NCBI RefSeq assembly: GCF_009663685.2
Contig: NZ_RCOG02000018.1
Coordinates: forward strand, 59,256-123,255
From: Cupriavidus sp. U2
GTDB lineage: Bacteria; Pseudomonadota; Gammaproteobacteria; Burkholderiales; Burkholderiaceae
Reading direction: 5' to 3'
DNA: 64,000 bases
Shown here: piece after piece, positions 1-9,312 of the stretch
Layout of the letters: each line of letters opens with the position of its first letter
Numbering within the stretch: the first letter of the stretch is position 1
Made by a program: the position numbers and the translations under genes
The notes under the pieces: model-generated
The model's input: only the letters and a program-made list of their open reading frames with translations
Told to the model about the DNA's origin: nothing
The model's database searches: none

Positions 1-830
1 TGGTCGTCCAGCACATCCACATGTTCCAGCGCGAACAGCGCGGTGGCTTCGGTCAGGACGTTGACGTTGTACGGCGGGCGCACCTTGTCCAGCTGCGACA
101 GCCATTCCGGCGACCCCGCCATGTAGCCCAGGCGGATACCGGCGAGCCCCAGTTTCGACACCGTGCGCATCACCAGCAGGTTGCCGAACTCGGTCAGGCG
201 CGGCATCCAGCTTTCCTGGGCGAACGGCTGATAGGCCTCGTCCACCACCACCAGGCTCTGGCATACCTCGCCCTGCGCGGCGCGCACGATCGCTTCCATG
301 TCGGCGGCGTCGAACAGGTTACCGGTGGGGTTGTTCGGGTAGGCCAGATAGATGATGGCGGGCTTGTGCTCGGCCATCGCGGCCAGCATGGCGGCGCGGT
401 CCAGCGTGAAATCCGCGCGCAACGGCACGCCGACAAACCCGAGGCCCGCAAACTGGGCCGACATCGCATACATGACGAAGCCAGGCACCGGCGCCAGCAC
501 CTTGGCACCCGGCTTCGATGCGGCCAGCGAAATGATGCTGATCAGTTCGTCCGAACCGTTGCCCAGCATCACGTCCATGCCGGCTGGCACCTTCATGACC
601 GACTTGAGCTGCGCGCGCAGCGCCTCGCTGCTGGGCACCGGGTAGCGGTTCAGGGCCACCTCGCCCAGTCGCGCGGCCAGTTGGGCGCGCAGGTCGGGCG
701 GCAGCCGGTACGGGTTCTCCATCGCGTCGAGCTTCACCAGTCCGTGCGAGTCGGCGACATGATAGGCGCCCATGGCGCGCACGTCGTCACGGATGATGCG
801 TTCGATCAGGGATGGGTCTACGGCTGGCAT
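1..830 (-). CDS. hisC: histidinol-phosphate aminotransferase (3' part beyond window)
   Basis: PLP-dependent enzyme that transaminates imidazole-acetol phosphate to histidinol phosphate in histidine biosynthesis, cytosolic. I translated the minus strand from the ATG at 828-830; the frame stays open to the window edge, giving about 276 residues of an expected 350-370. Visible family features are ENPYRLPP near the N-terminus, an AYPNNPTGN motif, and TVSKLGLAG near residue 226, whose Lys is the expected PLP Schiff-base residue. It lies 34 bases downstream of hisD, so the two are probably co-transcribed. The C-terminal Arg-containing region is outside the window. Fold-type I aminotransferases resemble one another, but the his context makes HisC secure. 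Confidence 0.93.
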   Translation of the reverse strand, partial: MPAVDPSLIERIIRDDVRAMGAYHVADSHGLVKLDAMENPYRLPPDLRAQLAARLGEVALNRYPVPSSEALRAQLKSVMKVPAGMDVMLGNGSDELISIISLAASKPGAKVLAPVPGFVMYAMSAQFAGLGFVGVPLRADFTLDRAAMLAAMAEHKPAIIYLAYPNNPTGNLFDAADMEAIVRAAQGEVCQSLVVVDEAYQPFAQESWMPRLTEFGNLLVMRTVSKLGLAGIRLGYMAGSPEWLSQLDKVRPPYNVNVLTEATALFALEHVDVLDD

Positions 831-864
831 GGTGGTCCTATGGTTTCGTGCCTTGCGGCATGTC

Positions 865-2199
865 TTAACGCTTGAATCGGTACTCGGCGCTGCGCGCGTG
901 GGCCTGCAGCCCCTCGCCATAGGCCAGTTCGGCGGCGATCTGGCCCAGCATCTGCGCCCCGCCCTCGCTGACCTCGATCAGGCTCGAACGCTTCTGGAAG
1001 TCGTACACGCCCAGCGGCGACGAGAAGCGCGCGGTGCGCGAGGTGGGCAGCACGTGGTTCGGGCCAGCGCAGTAGTCCCCCAGCGACTCGCTGGTATAGC
1101 GGCCCAGGAAGATGGCGCCCGCATGGCGGATCTTCTCGCTCCACTGGCGCGGGTGTTCGGCGGAAATCTCCAGGTGCTCGGGCGCGATGGCGTTGGCGAT
1201 CTCGCAGGCTTCTTCCATGTCGCGCACCTTGACCAGGGCACCGCGTCCGGCCAGCGAGGCGGCGATCACCTCGCGGCGCGGCATCGTCGGCAGCTGGCGC
1301 TGGATGCTCGCTTCCACGCGGTTCAGGTAGGCCTCGTCCGGGCACAGCAGGATCGACTGCGCCAGTTCGTCGTGCTCGGCCTGCGAGAACAGGTCCATGG
1401 CCACCCAGTCCGGATCGGTCGTGCCGTCGCAGATCACCAGGATTTCCGACGGGCCGGCGATCATGTCGATGCCGACCGTGCCGAACACGCGGCGCTTGGC
1501 GGCGGCCACATAGGCATTGCCCGGGCCGACGATCTTGTCCACCTGCGGCAGCGTTGCGGTACCGAACGCCAACGCGCCCACGGCCTGCGCGCCGCCGATC
1601 GTGAACACGCGGTCCACGCCGGCGATCTGCGCGGCGGCCAGCACCAGTTCGTTGCGCACGCCACCGGGCGTGGGCACCACCATGATCACTTCCTTGACGC
1701 CAGCCACGCGCGCGGGGATCGCATTCATCAGCACCGACGACGGGTATGCGGCCTTGCCGCCGGGCACGTACAGGCCCACGCGGTCCAGCGGGGTCACCTT
1801 CTGGCCCAGCATCGTGCCGTCGGCCTCGGTGTATTCCCAGCTATGGCTGCCGCATTCGATCTTCTGCTTCTCGTGGTAGGCGCGCACGCGGGCGGCGGCG
1901 GCCTCCAGCGCGGCGCGGCGCTTCGGCTCCAGGTCTTCCAGCGCCGCTTCCAGTTGGGATTGCGACAGCTCCAGCGCGCCCATCGAGGGGGCTTCCAGTC
2001 GGTCGAAACGGCGCGTGTATTCGAGCACGGCCTCGTCGCCACGGCGGCGCACGTCAGCCAGGATATCGGCAGCGGCGCGATCGATGGCCTCGTCTTCCGA
2101 CGCCTCGAACGCCAGCACCTGGCGCAGGGCATCGGCAAAGCCGGGCTCGGTCGAGTCGAGCCGGCGGATCGACAGGTTTTCCATATCGGTGTCGTTCAT
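865..2199 (-). CDS. hisD: histidinol dehydrogenase
   Basis: Catalyses the last two steps of histidine synthesis, NAD-dependent oxidation of L-histidinol to histidine, with zinc. The 444-residue length is normal. Family motifs seen are a Gly-rich [39 protein letters not shown], the metal and catalytic stretch [13 protein letters not shown], and AGPNHVLPT near the C-terminus. The frame is open back to 2247, but the extra leader ([11 protein letters not shown]...) looks non-protein; I prefer the ATG at 2197-2199, followed by a Met-Glu-Asn start typical of relatives. It lies 60 bases after hisG and 34 before hisC in one minus-strand run. Confidence 0.95.
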   Translation of the reverse strand: MNDTDMENLSIRRLDSTEPGFADALRQVLAFEASEDEAIDRAAADILADVRRRGDEAVLEYTRRFDRLEAPSMGALELSQSQLEAALEDLEPKRRAALEAAAARVRAYHEKQKIECGSHSWEYTEADGTMLGQKVTPLDRVGLYVPGGKAAYPSSVLMNAIPARVAGVKEVIMVVPTPGGVRNELVLAAAQIAGVDRVFTIGGAQAVGALAFGTATLPQVDKIVGPGNAYVAAAKRRVFGTVGIDMIAGPSEILVICDGTTDPDWVAMDLFSQAEHDELAQSILLCPDEAYLNRVEASIQRQLPTMPRREVIAASLAGRGALVKVRDMEEACEIANAIAPEHLEISAEHPRQWSEKIRHAGAIFLGRYTSESLGDYCAGPNHVLPTSRTARFSSPLGVYDFQKRSSLIEVSEGGAQMLGQIAAELAYGEGLQAHARSAEYRFKR

Positions 2200-2259
2200 G
2201 ACTGCTTGTCCTCGGGGAATCCCTGACGGACTCCCGGTCGGGTTCAACTTGTGCGTACC

Positions 2260-2934
2260 TCAGGCGAGCGCCGCCGAGGCCCGTTCGAATGCTTCCAGGA
2301 TCGGCGCCAGCCGTTCCCGTTTGAGCTTCAGCGCCGCCTGGTTGACCACCAGGCGCGACGAGATCTGCACGATCTCCTCCACTTCGACCAGGTTGTTCGC
2401 GCGCAGCGTGCCGCCGGTGCTGACCAGGTCGACGATGGCATCGGACAGCCCCACCAGCGGGCCCAGCTCCATCGAGCCGTACAGCTTGATCAGGTCCACG
2501 TGCACGCCCTTCTTGGCGAAGTGCTCGCGCGCGGTCTGCACGTACTTGGTGGCCACGGCCAGGCGCGCACCCTGCCGCACCGCGTTGGCGTAGTCGAACC
2601 CGGCAGGCACCGCCACCGACATGCGGCAGCGCGCGATGTTCAGGTCGATCGGCGCGTACAGGCCGGTCATGCCGTGCTCCATCAGCACGTCCTTGCCGGC
2701 CACGCCGAAGTCGGCCGCGCCATACTGCACGTAGGTCGGCACGTCCGACGCGCGCACGATGATCACGCGCACGGCCGGGTCGGACGTGGGCAGGATCAGC
2801 TTGCGCGAGGTCTCGGGGTCCTCGGTCACCTGAATGCCGGCCGCGGCCAGCAGCGGCAGCGTTTCGGTAAAGATGCGGCCCTTGGACAGTGCCAGCGTCA
2901 GCTGGTTGGGCGAGGCGTTGAAAGCGGGGCTCAT
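2260..2934 (-). CDS. hisG: ATP phosphoribosyltransferase, short form
   Basis: First committed step of histidine biosynthesis, joining ATP and PRPP to phosphoribosyl-ATP. The protein is 224 residues, the HisG-S form, which lacks the C-terminal regulatory ACT-like domain of the long form. Visible motifs are LALSKGRIF at the N-terminus, the region [14 protein letters not shown], and the PRPP loop [14 protein letters not shown]. HisG-S enzymes are known to need HisZ, a catalytically dead HisRS paralogue, for activity and feedback; hisZ is not in this window. The open frame runs much further upstream in a non-homologous reading of murA, so I start at ATG 2932-2934. It follows murA by 47 bases. Confidence 0.95.
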   Translation of the reverse strand: MSPAFNASPNQLTLALSKGRIFTETLPLLAAAGIQVTEDPETSRKLILPTSDPAVRVIIVRASDVPTYVQYGAADFGVAGKDVLMEHGMTGLYAPIDLNIARCRMSVAVPAGFDYANAVRQGARLAVATKYVQTAREHFAKKGVHVDLIKLYGSMELGPLVGLSDAIVDLVSTGGTLRANNLVEVEEIVQISSRLVVNQAALKLKRERLAPILEAFERASAALA

Positions 2935-2981
2935 CGTCAGTTCTTCAAGGTTCGGGGCGGCCTGGGGCGGCGGCTTCTGGT

Positions 2982-4232
2982 TCAGGCGATCCGGCGGATC
3001 TTCGCGCCGACTGCCGACAGCTTGTCTTCCATGCGGTCGTAGCCGCGATCCAGGTGGTAGATGCGGTCGATCGTCGTTTCGCCATCGGCCACCAGGCCGG
3101 CAATGACGAGACTGGCCGATGCACGCAGGTCGGTGGCCATCACGTTGGCGCCCGACAGGCGCGGCACGCCGGTCACCACCGCGGTGTTGCCCTCGGCCGT
3201 GATGTTCGCGCCCAGACGGTTCAGCTCCTGCACGTGCATGAAGCGGTTTTCGAAGATCGTTTCGGTGATGCGCGCCGTGCCTTCGGCCACCGCGTTCAGG
3301 GCCATGAACTGGGCCTGCATGTCGGTCGGGAAGGCCGGGTATTCCGACGTCCGGAAGCTCACGGCCTGCGGACGTTGCGGCATGGCCAGGCGGATCCAGT
3401 CGTCGCCGGTCTCGACCGTGGCACCGGTCTCGCGCAGCTTGATCAGCACGGCGTCCAGGATCAGCGGCGGGACGTCGCGCACGACGATGTCGCCCAGCGA
3501 CGCGGCGGCCGCGCACAGGAACGTGCCGGCCTCGATACGGTCGGCCACCACGCTGTGCTGCGCGCCGTGGAGCTTGTCCACGCCCTGCACGATCAGGCGG
3601 TCGGTGCCGATGCCCTCGATCTTCGCGCCCATCTTGACCAGCAGTTCGGCCAGATCGGTCACCTCGGGCTCGCGGGCGGCGTTTTCCAGCACGGTCTCGC
3701 CTTCGGCCAGCGTGGCGGCCATCAGCAGGTTCTCGGTGCCGGTCACGGTAATCATGTCCGTCACCACGCGGGCGCCCTTCAGGCGGCTGGCACGGGCGTG
3801 GATGAAGCCGTGCTCGATGTTGATTTCCGCACCCATGGCCTGCAGGCCCTTGATGTGCTGGTCCACGGGGCGTGCGCCAATGCCGCAGCCGCCCGGCAAC
3901 GACACGCGGGCCTCGCCGAAGCGGGCCACCAGCGGGCCGAGCACCAGGATCGACGCGCGCATGGTCTTCACGAGGTCGTAGGAAGCTTCCGGCGAATTGA
4001 TGTCGGCGCCGTTCAGCGTGGCCACGCCATTGGCCATGTCGGCCTGCATGCCCATCTGGCGCAGCAGCTTGAGCATGGTGCGCGTGTCCTGCAGGTCGGG
4101 CACGTTGGAAAGCGATACGGTATCGGCGGTCAGCAGGCCGGCGCACAGGATGGGCAGGGCGGCGTTCTTGGCGCCCGAGACGCGGACTTCGCCCTTGAGC
4201 GGCCCGTTGCCCTGGATCTGGAATTTGTCCAT
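2982..4232 (-). CDS. murA: UDP-N-acetylglucosamine 1-carboxyvinyltransferase
   Basis: Transfers enolpyruvate from PEP to UDP-GlcNAc, the first committed step of peptidoglycan precursor synthesis in the cytoplasm. It has 416 residues, close to the usual 418-420. N-terminal [16 protein letters not shown] carries the conserved Lys-Asn pair. Cys116 in [15 protein letters not shown] is the active-site Cys alkylated by fosfomycin in this family, so the enzyme is of the sensitive Cys type. The C-terminal [14 protein letters not shown] motif is present. It sits between the bolA-like gene (65 bases upstream) and hisG; murA beside a BolA gene and hisG is common synteny in beta- and gamma-proteobacteria. 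Confidence 0.97.
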   Translation of the reverse strand: MDKFQIQGNGPLKGEVRVSGAKNAALPILCAGLLTADTVSLSNVPDLQDTRTMLKLLRQMGMQADMANGVATLNGADINSPEASYDLVKTMRASILVLGPLVARFGEARVSLPGGCGIGARPVDQHIKGLQAMGAEINIEHGFIHARASRLKGARVVTDMITVTGTENLLMAATLAEGETVLENAAREPEVTDLAELLVKMGAKIEGIGTDRLIVQGVDKLHGAQHSVVADRIEAGTFLCAAAASLGDIVVRDVPPLILDAVLIKLRETGATVETGDDWIRLAMPQRPQAVSFRTSEYPAFPTDMQAQFMALNAVAEGTARITETIFENRFMHVQELNRLGANITAEGNTAVVTGVPRLSGANVMATDLRASASLVIAGLVADGETTIDRIYHLDRGYDRMEDKLSAVGAKIRRIA

Positions 4233-4297
4233 GTTTCTGTCTTGTCAGCCGGCGGTGTCGGACCCGCCGGTATGTTGTCTTGTGAGGTATCGACGCC

Positions 4298-4546
4298 TTA
4301 CTTGGCGCCGTCGGCCTGCCATTCGGCCGGCGTCAGCGTCTTCATCGACAGCGCATGGATCTCGGCGCGCATGCGGTCGCCCAGCGCCGCGTAGACGCGC
4401 TGGTGCCGCTGGATCAGGCGCTTGCCCTCGAACTCCCCGCTCACGATCGTGGCGAAGAAGTGCTGGCCGTCGCCCTCCACGTGCAGATGTTCGCAGGGCA
4501 ATCCTTGGGCAATGTAATCCCTGACTTGTTCCGGAGTAGGCAGCAT
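4298..4546 (-). CDS. BolA/IbaG-family protein
   Basis: Small BolA-fold protein of 82 residues. In this family such proteins pair with monothiol glutaredoxins and act in iron-sulfur or iron handling; the copy beside murA is usually called IbaG. Seen here: the class II KH-like pattern from [23 protein letters not shown] through the conserved [13 protein letters not shown], with LPCEH providing Cys and His and a second invariant His in RHQRVY. The frame could begin at a TTG at 4579, but that overlaps the yadH stop region, so the ATG at 4544-4546 is preferred. The family is certain; the exact partner is inferred from homologues. Confidence 0.9.
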   Translation of the reverse strand: MLPTPEQVRDYIAQGLPCEHLHVEGDGQHFFATIVSGEFEGKRLIQRHQRVYAALGDRMRAEIHALSMKTLTPAEWQADGAK

Positions 4547-4580
4547 GTCTGTCTCTGTGAATTCGGTGATTTGCGGCAAA

Positions 4581-5408
4581 TCAGTGCCGCAGCTTGTAAC
4601 CCTTGCGCAGCAGGCGCAGCGCCAGCGCGGCCAGCACCACGAACGCCACGACCACCACGGCCAGGCTGTGCAGCGGCGGCACGTCGGACACGCCGAAGAA
4701 GCCGAAGCGGAAGCCGTCGATCATGTAGAAGAACGGGTTGGCGTGCGACACAGCCTGCCAGAACGGCGGCAAGGAGTGAATCGAATAGAACACGCCGGAC
4801 AGGAACGTGGCCGGCATGATCAGAAAGTTCTGAAACGCGGCCAGCTGGTCGAATTTCTCGGCCCAGATGCCGGCGATCAGGCCCAGCGTGCCCAGGATGC
4901 CCGCGCCGGCCAGCCCGAACACCAGGATCCAGAGCGGATGCGCAAAATGCAGGTGTGCAAACCAGGCGGTCACCAGCAGCACGCCCAGGCCCACGCAGAG
5001 CCCGCGGATGATCGACGCCGCCACGTAGGCGCCGAACATTTCCCAGTGCGACAGCGGCGGCAGCAGGATGAACACCAGGTTGCCGGTAATCTTGGACTGG
5101 ATCAGCGACGACGAACTGTTGGCGAACGCATTCTGCAGCACGCTCATCATCACCAGGCCCGGCACCAGGAAGGCGGTATAGCTGATCTGGTCATAGACGC
5201 GCACGCGGTCTTCAAGCACATGGCCGAAGATCAGCAGGTACAGCACGGCTGTCAGCACCGGCGCGGCCACGGTCTGGAACGATACCTTCCAGAAGCGCAG
5301 CACTTCCTTGTAGAGCAGCGTGCGGAAGCCGACCAGGCCGCCGACTTTCATCGATGCCAGACGCTGTTCCTCGCGCTGGGCCACATTGATCTCGGCGGGA
5401 TTCTTCAT
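4581..5408 (-). CDS. yadH: ABC-2 type transporter permease (YadH-like)
   Basis: Integral membrane subunit of an ABC exporter, 275 residues with about six hydrophobic segments (for example around LVFILLPPLSHWEMFGAYVA and LVMMSVLQNAF). The pattern near the C-terminus, LPPFWQAVSHANPFFYMIDGFR, is the ABC-2 permease signature. Its start overlaps the yadG stop by four bases (ATGA at 5405-5408), so the two are translationally coupled and surely form one transporter. The substrate is not known; in E. coli YadGH is also unassigned. Its neighbours murA and mla make an envelope-related substrate plausible, but that is inference. Confidence 0.9.
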   Translation of the reverse strand: MKNPAEINVAQREEQRLASMKVGGLVGFRTLLYKEVLRFWKVSFQTVAAPVLTAVLYLLIFGHVLEDRVRVYDQISYTAFLVPGLVMMSVLQNAFANSSSSLIQSKITGNLVFILLPPLSHWEMFGAYVAASIIRGLCVGLGVLLVTAWFAHLHFAHPLWILVFGLAGAGILGTLGLIAGIWAEKFDQLAAFQNFLIMPATFLSGVFYSIHSLPPFWQAVSHANPFFYMIDGFRFGFFGVSDVPPLHSLAVVVVAFVVLAALALRLLRKGYKLRH

Positions 5409-6355
5409 GCCGCGGCCTCCATGGCGGTGTTCGGCGTGCTGCCGGGCATCTCGCCCTCGCGGCGCATGATCTGCACGAACACGTCCTCCAGGTCGGCCTT
5501 GCTGATTTCCATGTCTTCGATTTCACAGCCGGCGGCGCGCAGCGCGGCCAGGATGGGTTCCACGGCCTCGTAGCCCGACAGCCGCAGGCGATGCGCGCGC
5601 TCGCCCGGGTTGCCCGGCGTGCGCAGTGCGTCCAGTTCGGCCGGCAGCGTCCCCTTCGACAGCGTCAGAACCAGTTGCAGGCCCGCGAACTGGTTCAGCA
5701 GGCTGCTGGTGCGGTCCAGCGCCACCACCTCGCCGAACTTGAGCATGGCGATGCGGTCGCACAGTGCCTCGGCTTCTTCCAGGTAGTGGGTGGTCAGGAT
5801 GATCGTGTGGCCTTCGCGGTTCAGGCGCGAGATGAATTTCCACAGGGTCTGGCGCAGTTCCACGTCCACGCCGGCGGTGGGTTCGTCCAGCACGATCACG
5901 GGCGGACGGTGCACCAGCGCCTGGGCCACCAGTACACGGCGCTTCATGCCGCCCGACAGCTGGCGCATGTTGCTGTCGGCCTTGTTGGTGAGATCGAGGT
6001 TGGCCATGATCTCGTCGATCCAGTCGTCGTTGCGCGACAGGCCGAAATAGCCCGACTGCAGCCGCAGCGTCTCGCGCACCGTGAAGAACGGATCGAAAAC
6101 CAGCTCCTGGGGCACCACGCCCAGCATGCGGCGCGCCATGCGGTAGTCGTCCACCACATCGTGGCCCAGCACGCTGACCGTCCCCGAATCGGAGCGGTTC
6201 AGGCCGGCCAGAATGGAAATCAGCGTGGTCTTGCCCGCGCCGTTGGGGCCGAGCAGGCCGAAGAATTCCCCGCGCTCGACGCTGAAACTGACACCCTTGA
6301 GCGCCTGCAGGTTGCGATAGCGCTTGCGGACATCGGTAATTTCGATGGCTTTCAT
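5405..6355 (-). CDS. yadG: ABC transporter ATP-binding protein (YadG-like)
   Basis: ATPase subunit that powers the YadH permease. In the 316 residues I see Walker A GPNGAGKTT near residue 40, a Q-loop (VVPQEL), the signature LSGGMKRRVLVAQAL, Walker B VIVLDEPTAGVD and the switch His in ILTTHYLEEAEALC, so all catalytic motifs are intact. The last 90 residues, from about LVLTLSKGTLPAE, form the extra C-terminal domain usual for CcmA/NatA-type exporters. It is the first gene of the yadG-yadH pair, and a minus-strand TATAAT at 6491-6496 may be its promoter. Confidence 0.93.
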   Translation of the reverse strand: MKAIEITDVRKRYRNLQALKGVSFSVERGEFFGLLGPNGAGKTTLISILAGLNRSDSGTVSVLGHDVVDDYRMARRMLGVVPQELVFDPFFTVRETLRLQSGYFGLSRNDDWIDEIMANLDLTNKADSNMRQLSGGMKRRVLVAQALVHRPPVIVLDEPTAGVDVELRQTLWKFISRLNREGHTIILTTHYLEEAEALCDRIAMLKFGEVVALDRTSSLLNQFAGLQLVLTLSKGTLPAELDALRTPGNPGERAHRLRLSGYEAVEPILAALRAAGCEIEDMEISKADLEDVFVQIMRREGEMPGSTPNTAMEAAA

Positions 6356-6490
6356 GGCCGAATGTCTTGGGATGGGGCCGCTTGGCGGTCAGCCTTACCT
6401 GGATTTGGGGGGCGCCCCTGAGGTTAGCCGCGCAGCACCTGTGGATCGTGTCAGGACACTTGGGGGCGACATGGGGACGAACAACCCGGA

Positions 6491-6496
6491 ATTATA
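6491..6496 (-). promoter_or_regulatory. putative -10 element for yadGH
   Basis: A perfect TATAAT on the minus strand, 136 bases before the yadG start, in the gap between mlaB and yadG. No convincing -35 lies 16-18 bases upstream, so this is a -10-only call. It would let yadGH be expressed apart from mla. Confidence 0.35.
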
Positions 6497-6605
6497 GGGG
6501 ATGAGGGGGTTCCCCCGCTCTGCCCGGCGCGGCGCCAGGCCATCGGCCCGACGCCGTGGCATCGCATGGCCGCACGCAATGGCACGCGCGGCGACGGATG
6601 CCGGT

Positions 6606-6908
6606 TCAATGTCGGTGGTGGTGGTGTTCCGGGTGGGTAGCGGTGGCGGTAGCCAGGCCCAGCAGGCCTTCGACCCCATAGAGGGTGGCCAGCGACCGAA
6701 GCTGCGGCGACGCACCGGCGACAGTCAACGACTGGCCGCGCTCGGCGGCAGCCCGTTGCCAGGCCAGCAGCACGGCGACGGCGGAGGAATCCACCTGCGT
6801 CAGCGCGCTGCAATCCACGGTCACGTCGCCCTGCTGCACGCGCGACAGGCCGTCACGCAGCACGACGGCAGCGTTGCGGTTGGTCAGCGAGGCGCCAAGG
6901 GCAGGCAT
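6606..6908 (-). CDS. mlaB: STAS-domain protein, MlaB-like, with His-rich tail
   Basis: Small cytoplasmic STAS protein of 100 residues; MlaB binds the MlaF ATPase and stabilises the MlaFEDB phospholipid transporter in the inner membrane. The STAS core is seen in VTVDCSALTQVDSSAVAVLLAW, with the Asp-Ser-Ser turn at the usual contact site, followed by LTVAGASPQLRSLATLYGVEGLLGL. The end is unusual: a tail of Thr-His-Pro-Glu followed by four His, Arg and His. The gene is last in the mla run, 136 bases after mlaC, with a hairpin and T-run between (6951-6974). The fold is clear; the MlaB role rests on context. Confidence 0.85.
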   Translation of the reverse strand: MPALGASLTNRNAAVVLRDGLSRVQQGDVTVDCSALTQVDSSAVAVLLAWQRAAAERGQSLTVAGASPQLRSLATLYGVEGLLGLATATATHPEHHHHRH

Positions 6909-6950
6909 CGATGGATGGGAGCTGGAAACGTGAAACGGGCTTGTCGAATG

Positions 6951-6974
6951 AAAACTCCCGCCCGGAGGCGGGAG
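6951..6974 (-). terminator. intercistronic hairpin between mlaC and mlaB
   Basis: Perfect 8-bp stem CTCCCGCC/GGCGGGAG with a 4-base loop. On the minus strand it is followed by TTTT, so it looks like a weak rho-independent terminator or attenuator that would lower mlaB expression relative to mlaC. Confidence 0.55.
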
Positions 6975-7044
6975 CGTCTGGCCATTGTAGACCAGTTTGG
7001 CCGCGCCGTGCTGCGGCGCAACCGGAATCGGGCGGATCGGCCGT

Positions 7045-7674
7045 TCAGCCCTTGGCGTTGGCCAGTTGGCGGTTGCGGTCCTGCAGCGTCTTGATGACGC
7101 CGTCCACGCCCTGCTGGTTGGCGATGGTGTTGAAACTGCCCTTGTACGCCTCGGTCAGCCAGGCGCCCAGCACGTTGATGTCATAGACCTTCCAGCCCTC
7201 GGCCGTCTTTTCCAGGCGGTAATCCATCTGGATCGGCTCGCCCTTGTTGATGACCTGGGTGCGGATCGTGGCGTCGGTGTCGTCGGCCGTGCCACGATAG
7301 GGACGGAACTGCACCTTCTGGTCGCGGATCTGGGCGATGGCGCCAGCGTAGGTACGGATCAGCAGCGTCTTGAACTCGTCGGTAATCACCTTCTGCTGTT
7401 CCGGCGTGGCCTTCGACCAGTTGCGGCCCATGGCGATCTGCGTGGTGCGCGTGAAGTTGGCGTGCGGCAGGATCTTCTGCTCGACGAGCTGGGTAATCTT
7501 GCCGATATTGCCGGCCTGCATGTCCTTGTCGGCCTGCACGGTGGACATCACGTCGTTCACCACGGCCTTGACCAGGCCGTCCGGCGTCGAGGCGTCGGCC
7601 TGCTGCGCCTGCGCGGCGCCAGCGCCGGCAAAGGCAACAACAGTGAGGAAGGGAAGCAGCAGTCGCTTGATCAT
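7045..7674 (-). CDS. mlaC: periplasmic phospholipid-binding protein MlaC
   Basis: Soluble periplasmic carrier that shuttles phospholipid between the outer-membrane MlaA complex and the inner-membrane MlaFEDB complex. The 209-residue protein starts with a clear signal peptide (MIKRLLLPFLTVVAFAGAGAAQA, cleaved near AQA-Q). The Tol-Tol-Ttg2D fold is recognisable by the segments MSTVQADKDMQAGN, RTTQIAMGRNWSKATPEQQK and GWKVYDINVLGAWL. The start is ATG 7672-7674, preceded by a good AAAGGAAA ribosome site; an in-frame upstream start at 7707 lacks one. It follows mlaA after an unusually long gap of 251 bases. Confidence 0.93.
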   Translation of the reverse strand: MIKRLLLPFLTVVAFAGAGAAQAQQADASTPDGLVKAVVNDVMSTVQADKDMQAGNIGKITQLVEQKILPHANFTRTTQIAMGRNWSKATPEQQKVITDEFKTLLIRTYAGAIAQIRDQKVQFRPYRGTADDTDATIRTQVINKGEPIQMDYRLEKTAEGWKVYDINVLGAWLTEAYKGSFNTIANQQGVDGVIKTLQDRNRQLANAKG

Positions 7675-7925
7675 GTGAATTTTTTCCTTTCTTTCCGGGA
7701 ACGTCACCTGCAGGGTATCGGCAGGTTCGCGCCCATCCGACAGGGCAACAACGCACCGCCATCGGAAATCATTGAAACACAGGCGTCAGCCGGGCATGGT
7801 ATCTGCACATGCATGAAACGCCACTTTCATACACTTTGTTTCAGGCCTCACAGCGCGCTCACAGGCCCGCCCGGGCATTGTCGGGACAAGGCTGGCAGGC
7901 AGACCTTCGGGCTGCCCACGGCGCC

Positions 7926-8708
7926 TCAGCCCTCTTTGGTATCGGCTCCGGCCGGCGCGGACTTGCTGCCGCCGTCCTGATCCGGATGGGGTTGCTGCGG
8001 CGCGCCCTCGTCATCCTGCGACGGCGGATTGCCGTCGTGGATCAGGTATTCGCGGCGCTGCAGGTACGAATCGCGCAGGAACGCGTACTTGTCCAGCGCG
8101 GCCGCCTCGATCAGGCTCGTGGCACCCAGCAGCTGGGCCCGGCCGTCGACCACGCGCACGGTGGACACCGACAGGCTCGCGTACCACGGTGAAATATAGG
8201 TGGTCGGGTCCATGAAGCGGTCCACCACCATGCCGGTGCCGTCGCGCACGCTGCTCGGTCCGAACAGCGGCAGCACCAGGTACGGGCCCGGCGGCACGCC
8301 CCACACGCCCATGGTCTGGCCGAAGTCTTCCTTGTACTTCGGCAGGCCGGCCGGCGTGGCGATATCGATCAGGCCGCCCAGGCCGAGCACGCTGTTGATG
8401 GCCACGCGCATCGTGTCTTCCGCTGCCCGCGACGGCTTGCCTTGCAGCAGGTTGTTGGCCGCCGAGTAGACATCGCTGACATTCGAGAAGAAGTTGCCCA
8501 CCGCCGTGCGCACCGGCGACGGGATGTAGTCCTGGTAGCCCTCGGCCACCGGCTTCAGCGCGTACTTGTCGAGGTTGTCGTTGAACGTGGAAACGCCACG
8601 GTTGAACGGCTCCAGCGGATCTGCCGGGTTGGCGCCGGGCCCGGTGGCGCAGCCGGCCAGGGCCAGCGCGACCAGCGAAGCCGCGCTCAGGCGATGAAAA
8701 GTGCTCAT
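7926..8708 (-). CDS. mlaA: outer-membrane lipoprotein MlaA (VacJ)
   Basis: Outer-membrane lipoprotein that removes phospholipid from the outer leaflet and passes it to MlaC, keeping lipid asymmetry. In the 260 residues I see a type II signal peptide with lipobox LALAGC (Cys20) and then the VacJ core: NPADPLEPFNRGVSTFND, the FFSNVSDVYSAANNLLQGK helix and the GLPKYKEDFGQTMGVWGV to PYLVLPLFGPSSVRD stretch. The last 35 residues are a Pro/Gln/Asp-rich low-complexity tail. Its start overlaps the mlaD stop by four bases, so it is coupled to the transporter genes, as in other beta-proteobacteria. Confidence 0.95.
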   Translation of the reverse strand: MSTFHRLSAASLVALALAGCATGPGANPADPLEPFNRGVSTFNDNLDKYALKPVAEGYQDYIPSPVRTAVGNFFSNVSDVYSAANNLLQGKPSRAAEDTMRVAINSVLGLGGLIDIATPAGLPKYKEDFGQTMGVWGVPPGPYLVLPLFGPSSVRDGTGMVVDRFMDPTTYISPWYASLSVSTVRVVDGRAQLLGATSLIEAAALDKYAFLRDSYLQRREYLIHDGNPPSQDDEGAPQQPHPDQDGGSKSAPAGADTKEG

Positions 8709-9289
8709 TTGCCGCCGCCCATTCCCGGCGCGGCCGGCAAGGCCGCCGCACCCGCGCCGGACGCATTCGCCGACGGAGACGAGGCCGGCGCCGGGGCCGA
8801 CGCGTTGCCGTTGCCGCTGTTGCCGCCGGCGCCGGCATCGGCCGCCTTGTTGTACAGGAACTGGCCGATCAGGTTTTCCAGCACCACGGCCGACTGCGTC
8901 ATCGTGATCTTGCTGCCCTGGGCCAGCATCTTGTCGTCACCGCCGGCTTCCAGCCCGATGTACTGCTCGCCAAGCAGCCCCGACGTCAGGATCTTGGCCG
9001 ACGTGTCGCGCGGGAACGCGTAGCGTTTATCCAGATTCATCGTCACCGTGGCCTGGTATTGCTTGTCGTCGAAGTTGATCGACGCCACGCGGCCCACCAC
9101 CACGCCGGCGCTCTTCACCGGCGCACGCGGCTTCAGTCCGCCGATATTGTCGAACTGCGCGGTCACCGCGTAGGTGTCCTGGAACGACAGGCTGCTCATG
9201 TTGCCGGCCTTCAGCGCCAGGAACAACAGGGCGGCGAAGCCCACCACCACGAACAACCCCACCCAGTAGTCGAGCGAATTTTTCTTCAT
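8705..9289 (-). CDS. mlaD: MlaD, MCE-domain subunit of the Mla transporter
   Basis: Inner-membrane-anchored MCE protein that forms the periplasmic hexameric ring of MlaFEDB and receives or delivers lipid. The 194 residues contain one N-terminal membrane anchor (YWVGLFVVVGFAALLFLALKAG) and a single MCE domain (TAQFDNIGGLKPRAPVKSAGVVVGRV ... GLLGEQYIGLEAGGDD). After about residue 150 there is a Gly/Ala/Ser/Pro-rich tail (NSGNGNASAPAPASSPSAN) that does not resemble the compact domain and is probably disordered. It lies 23 bases after mlaE and overlaps mlaA. Confidence 0.94.
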   Translation of the reverse strand: MKKNSLDYWVGLFVVVGFAALLFLALKAGNMSSLSFQDTYAVTAQFDNIGGLKPRAPVKSAGVVVGRVASINFDDKQYQATVTMNLDKRYAFPRDTSAKILTSGLLGEQYIGLEAGGDDKMLAQGSKITMTQSAVVLENLIGQFLYNKAADAGAGGNSGNGNASAPAPASSPSANASGAGAAALPAAPGMGGGK

Positions 9290-9312
9290 GCGAGTCTCTT
9301 GTCGAATGCTTG

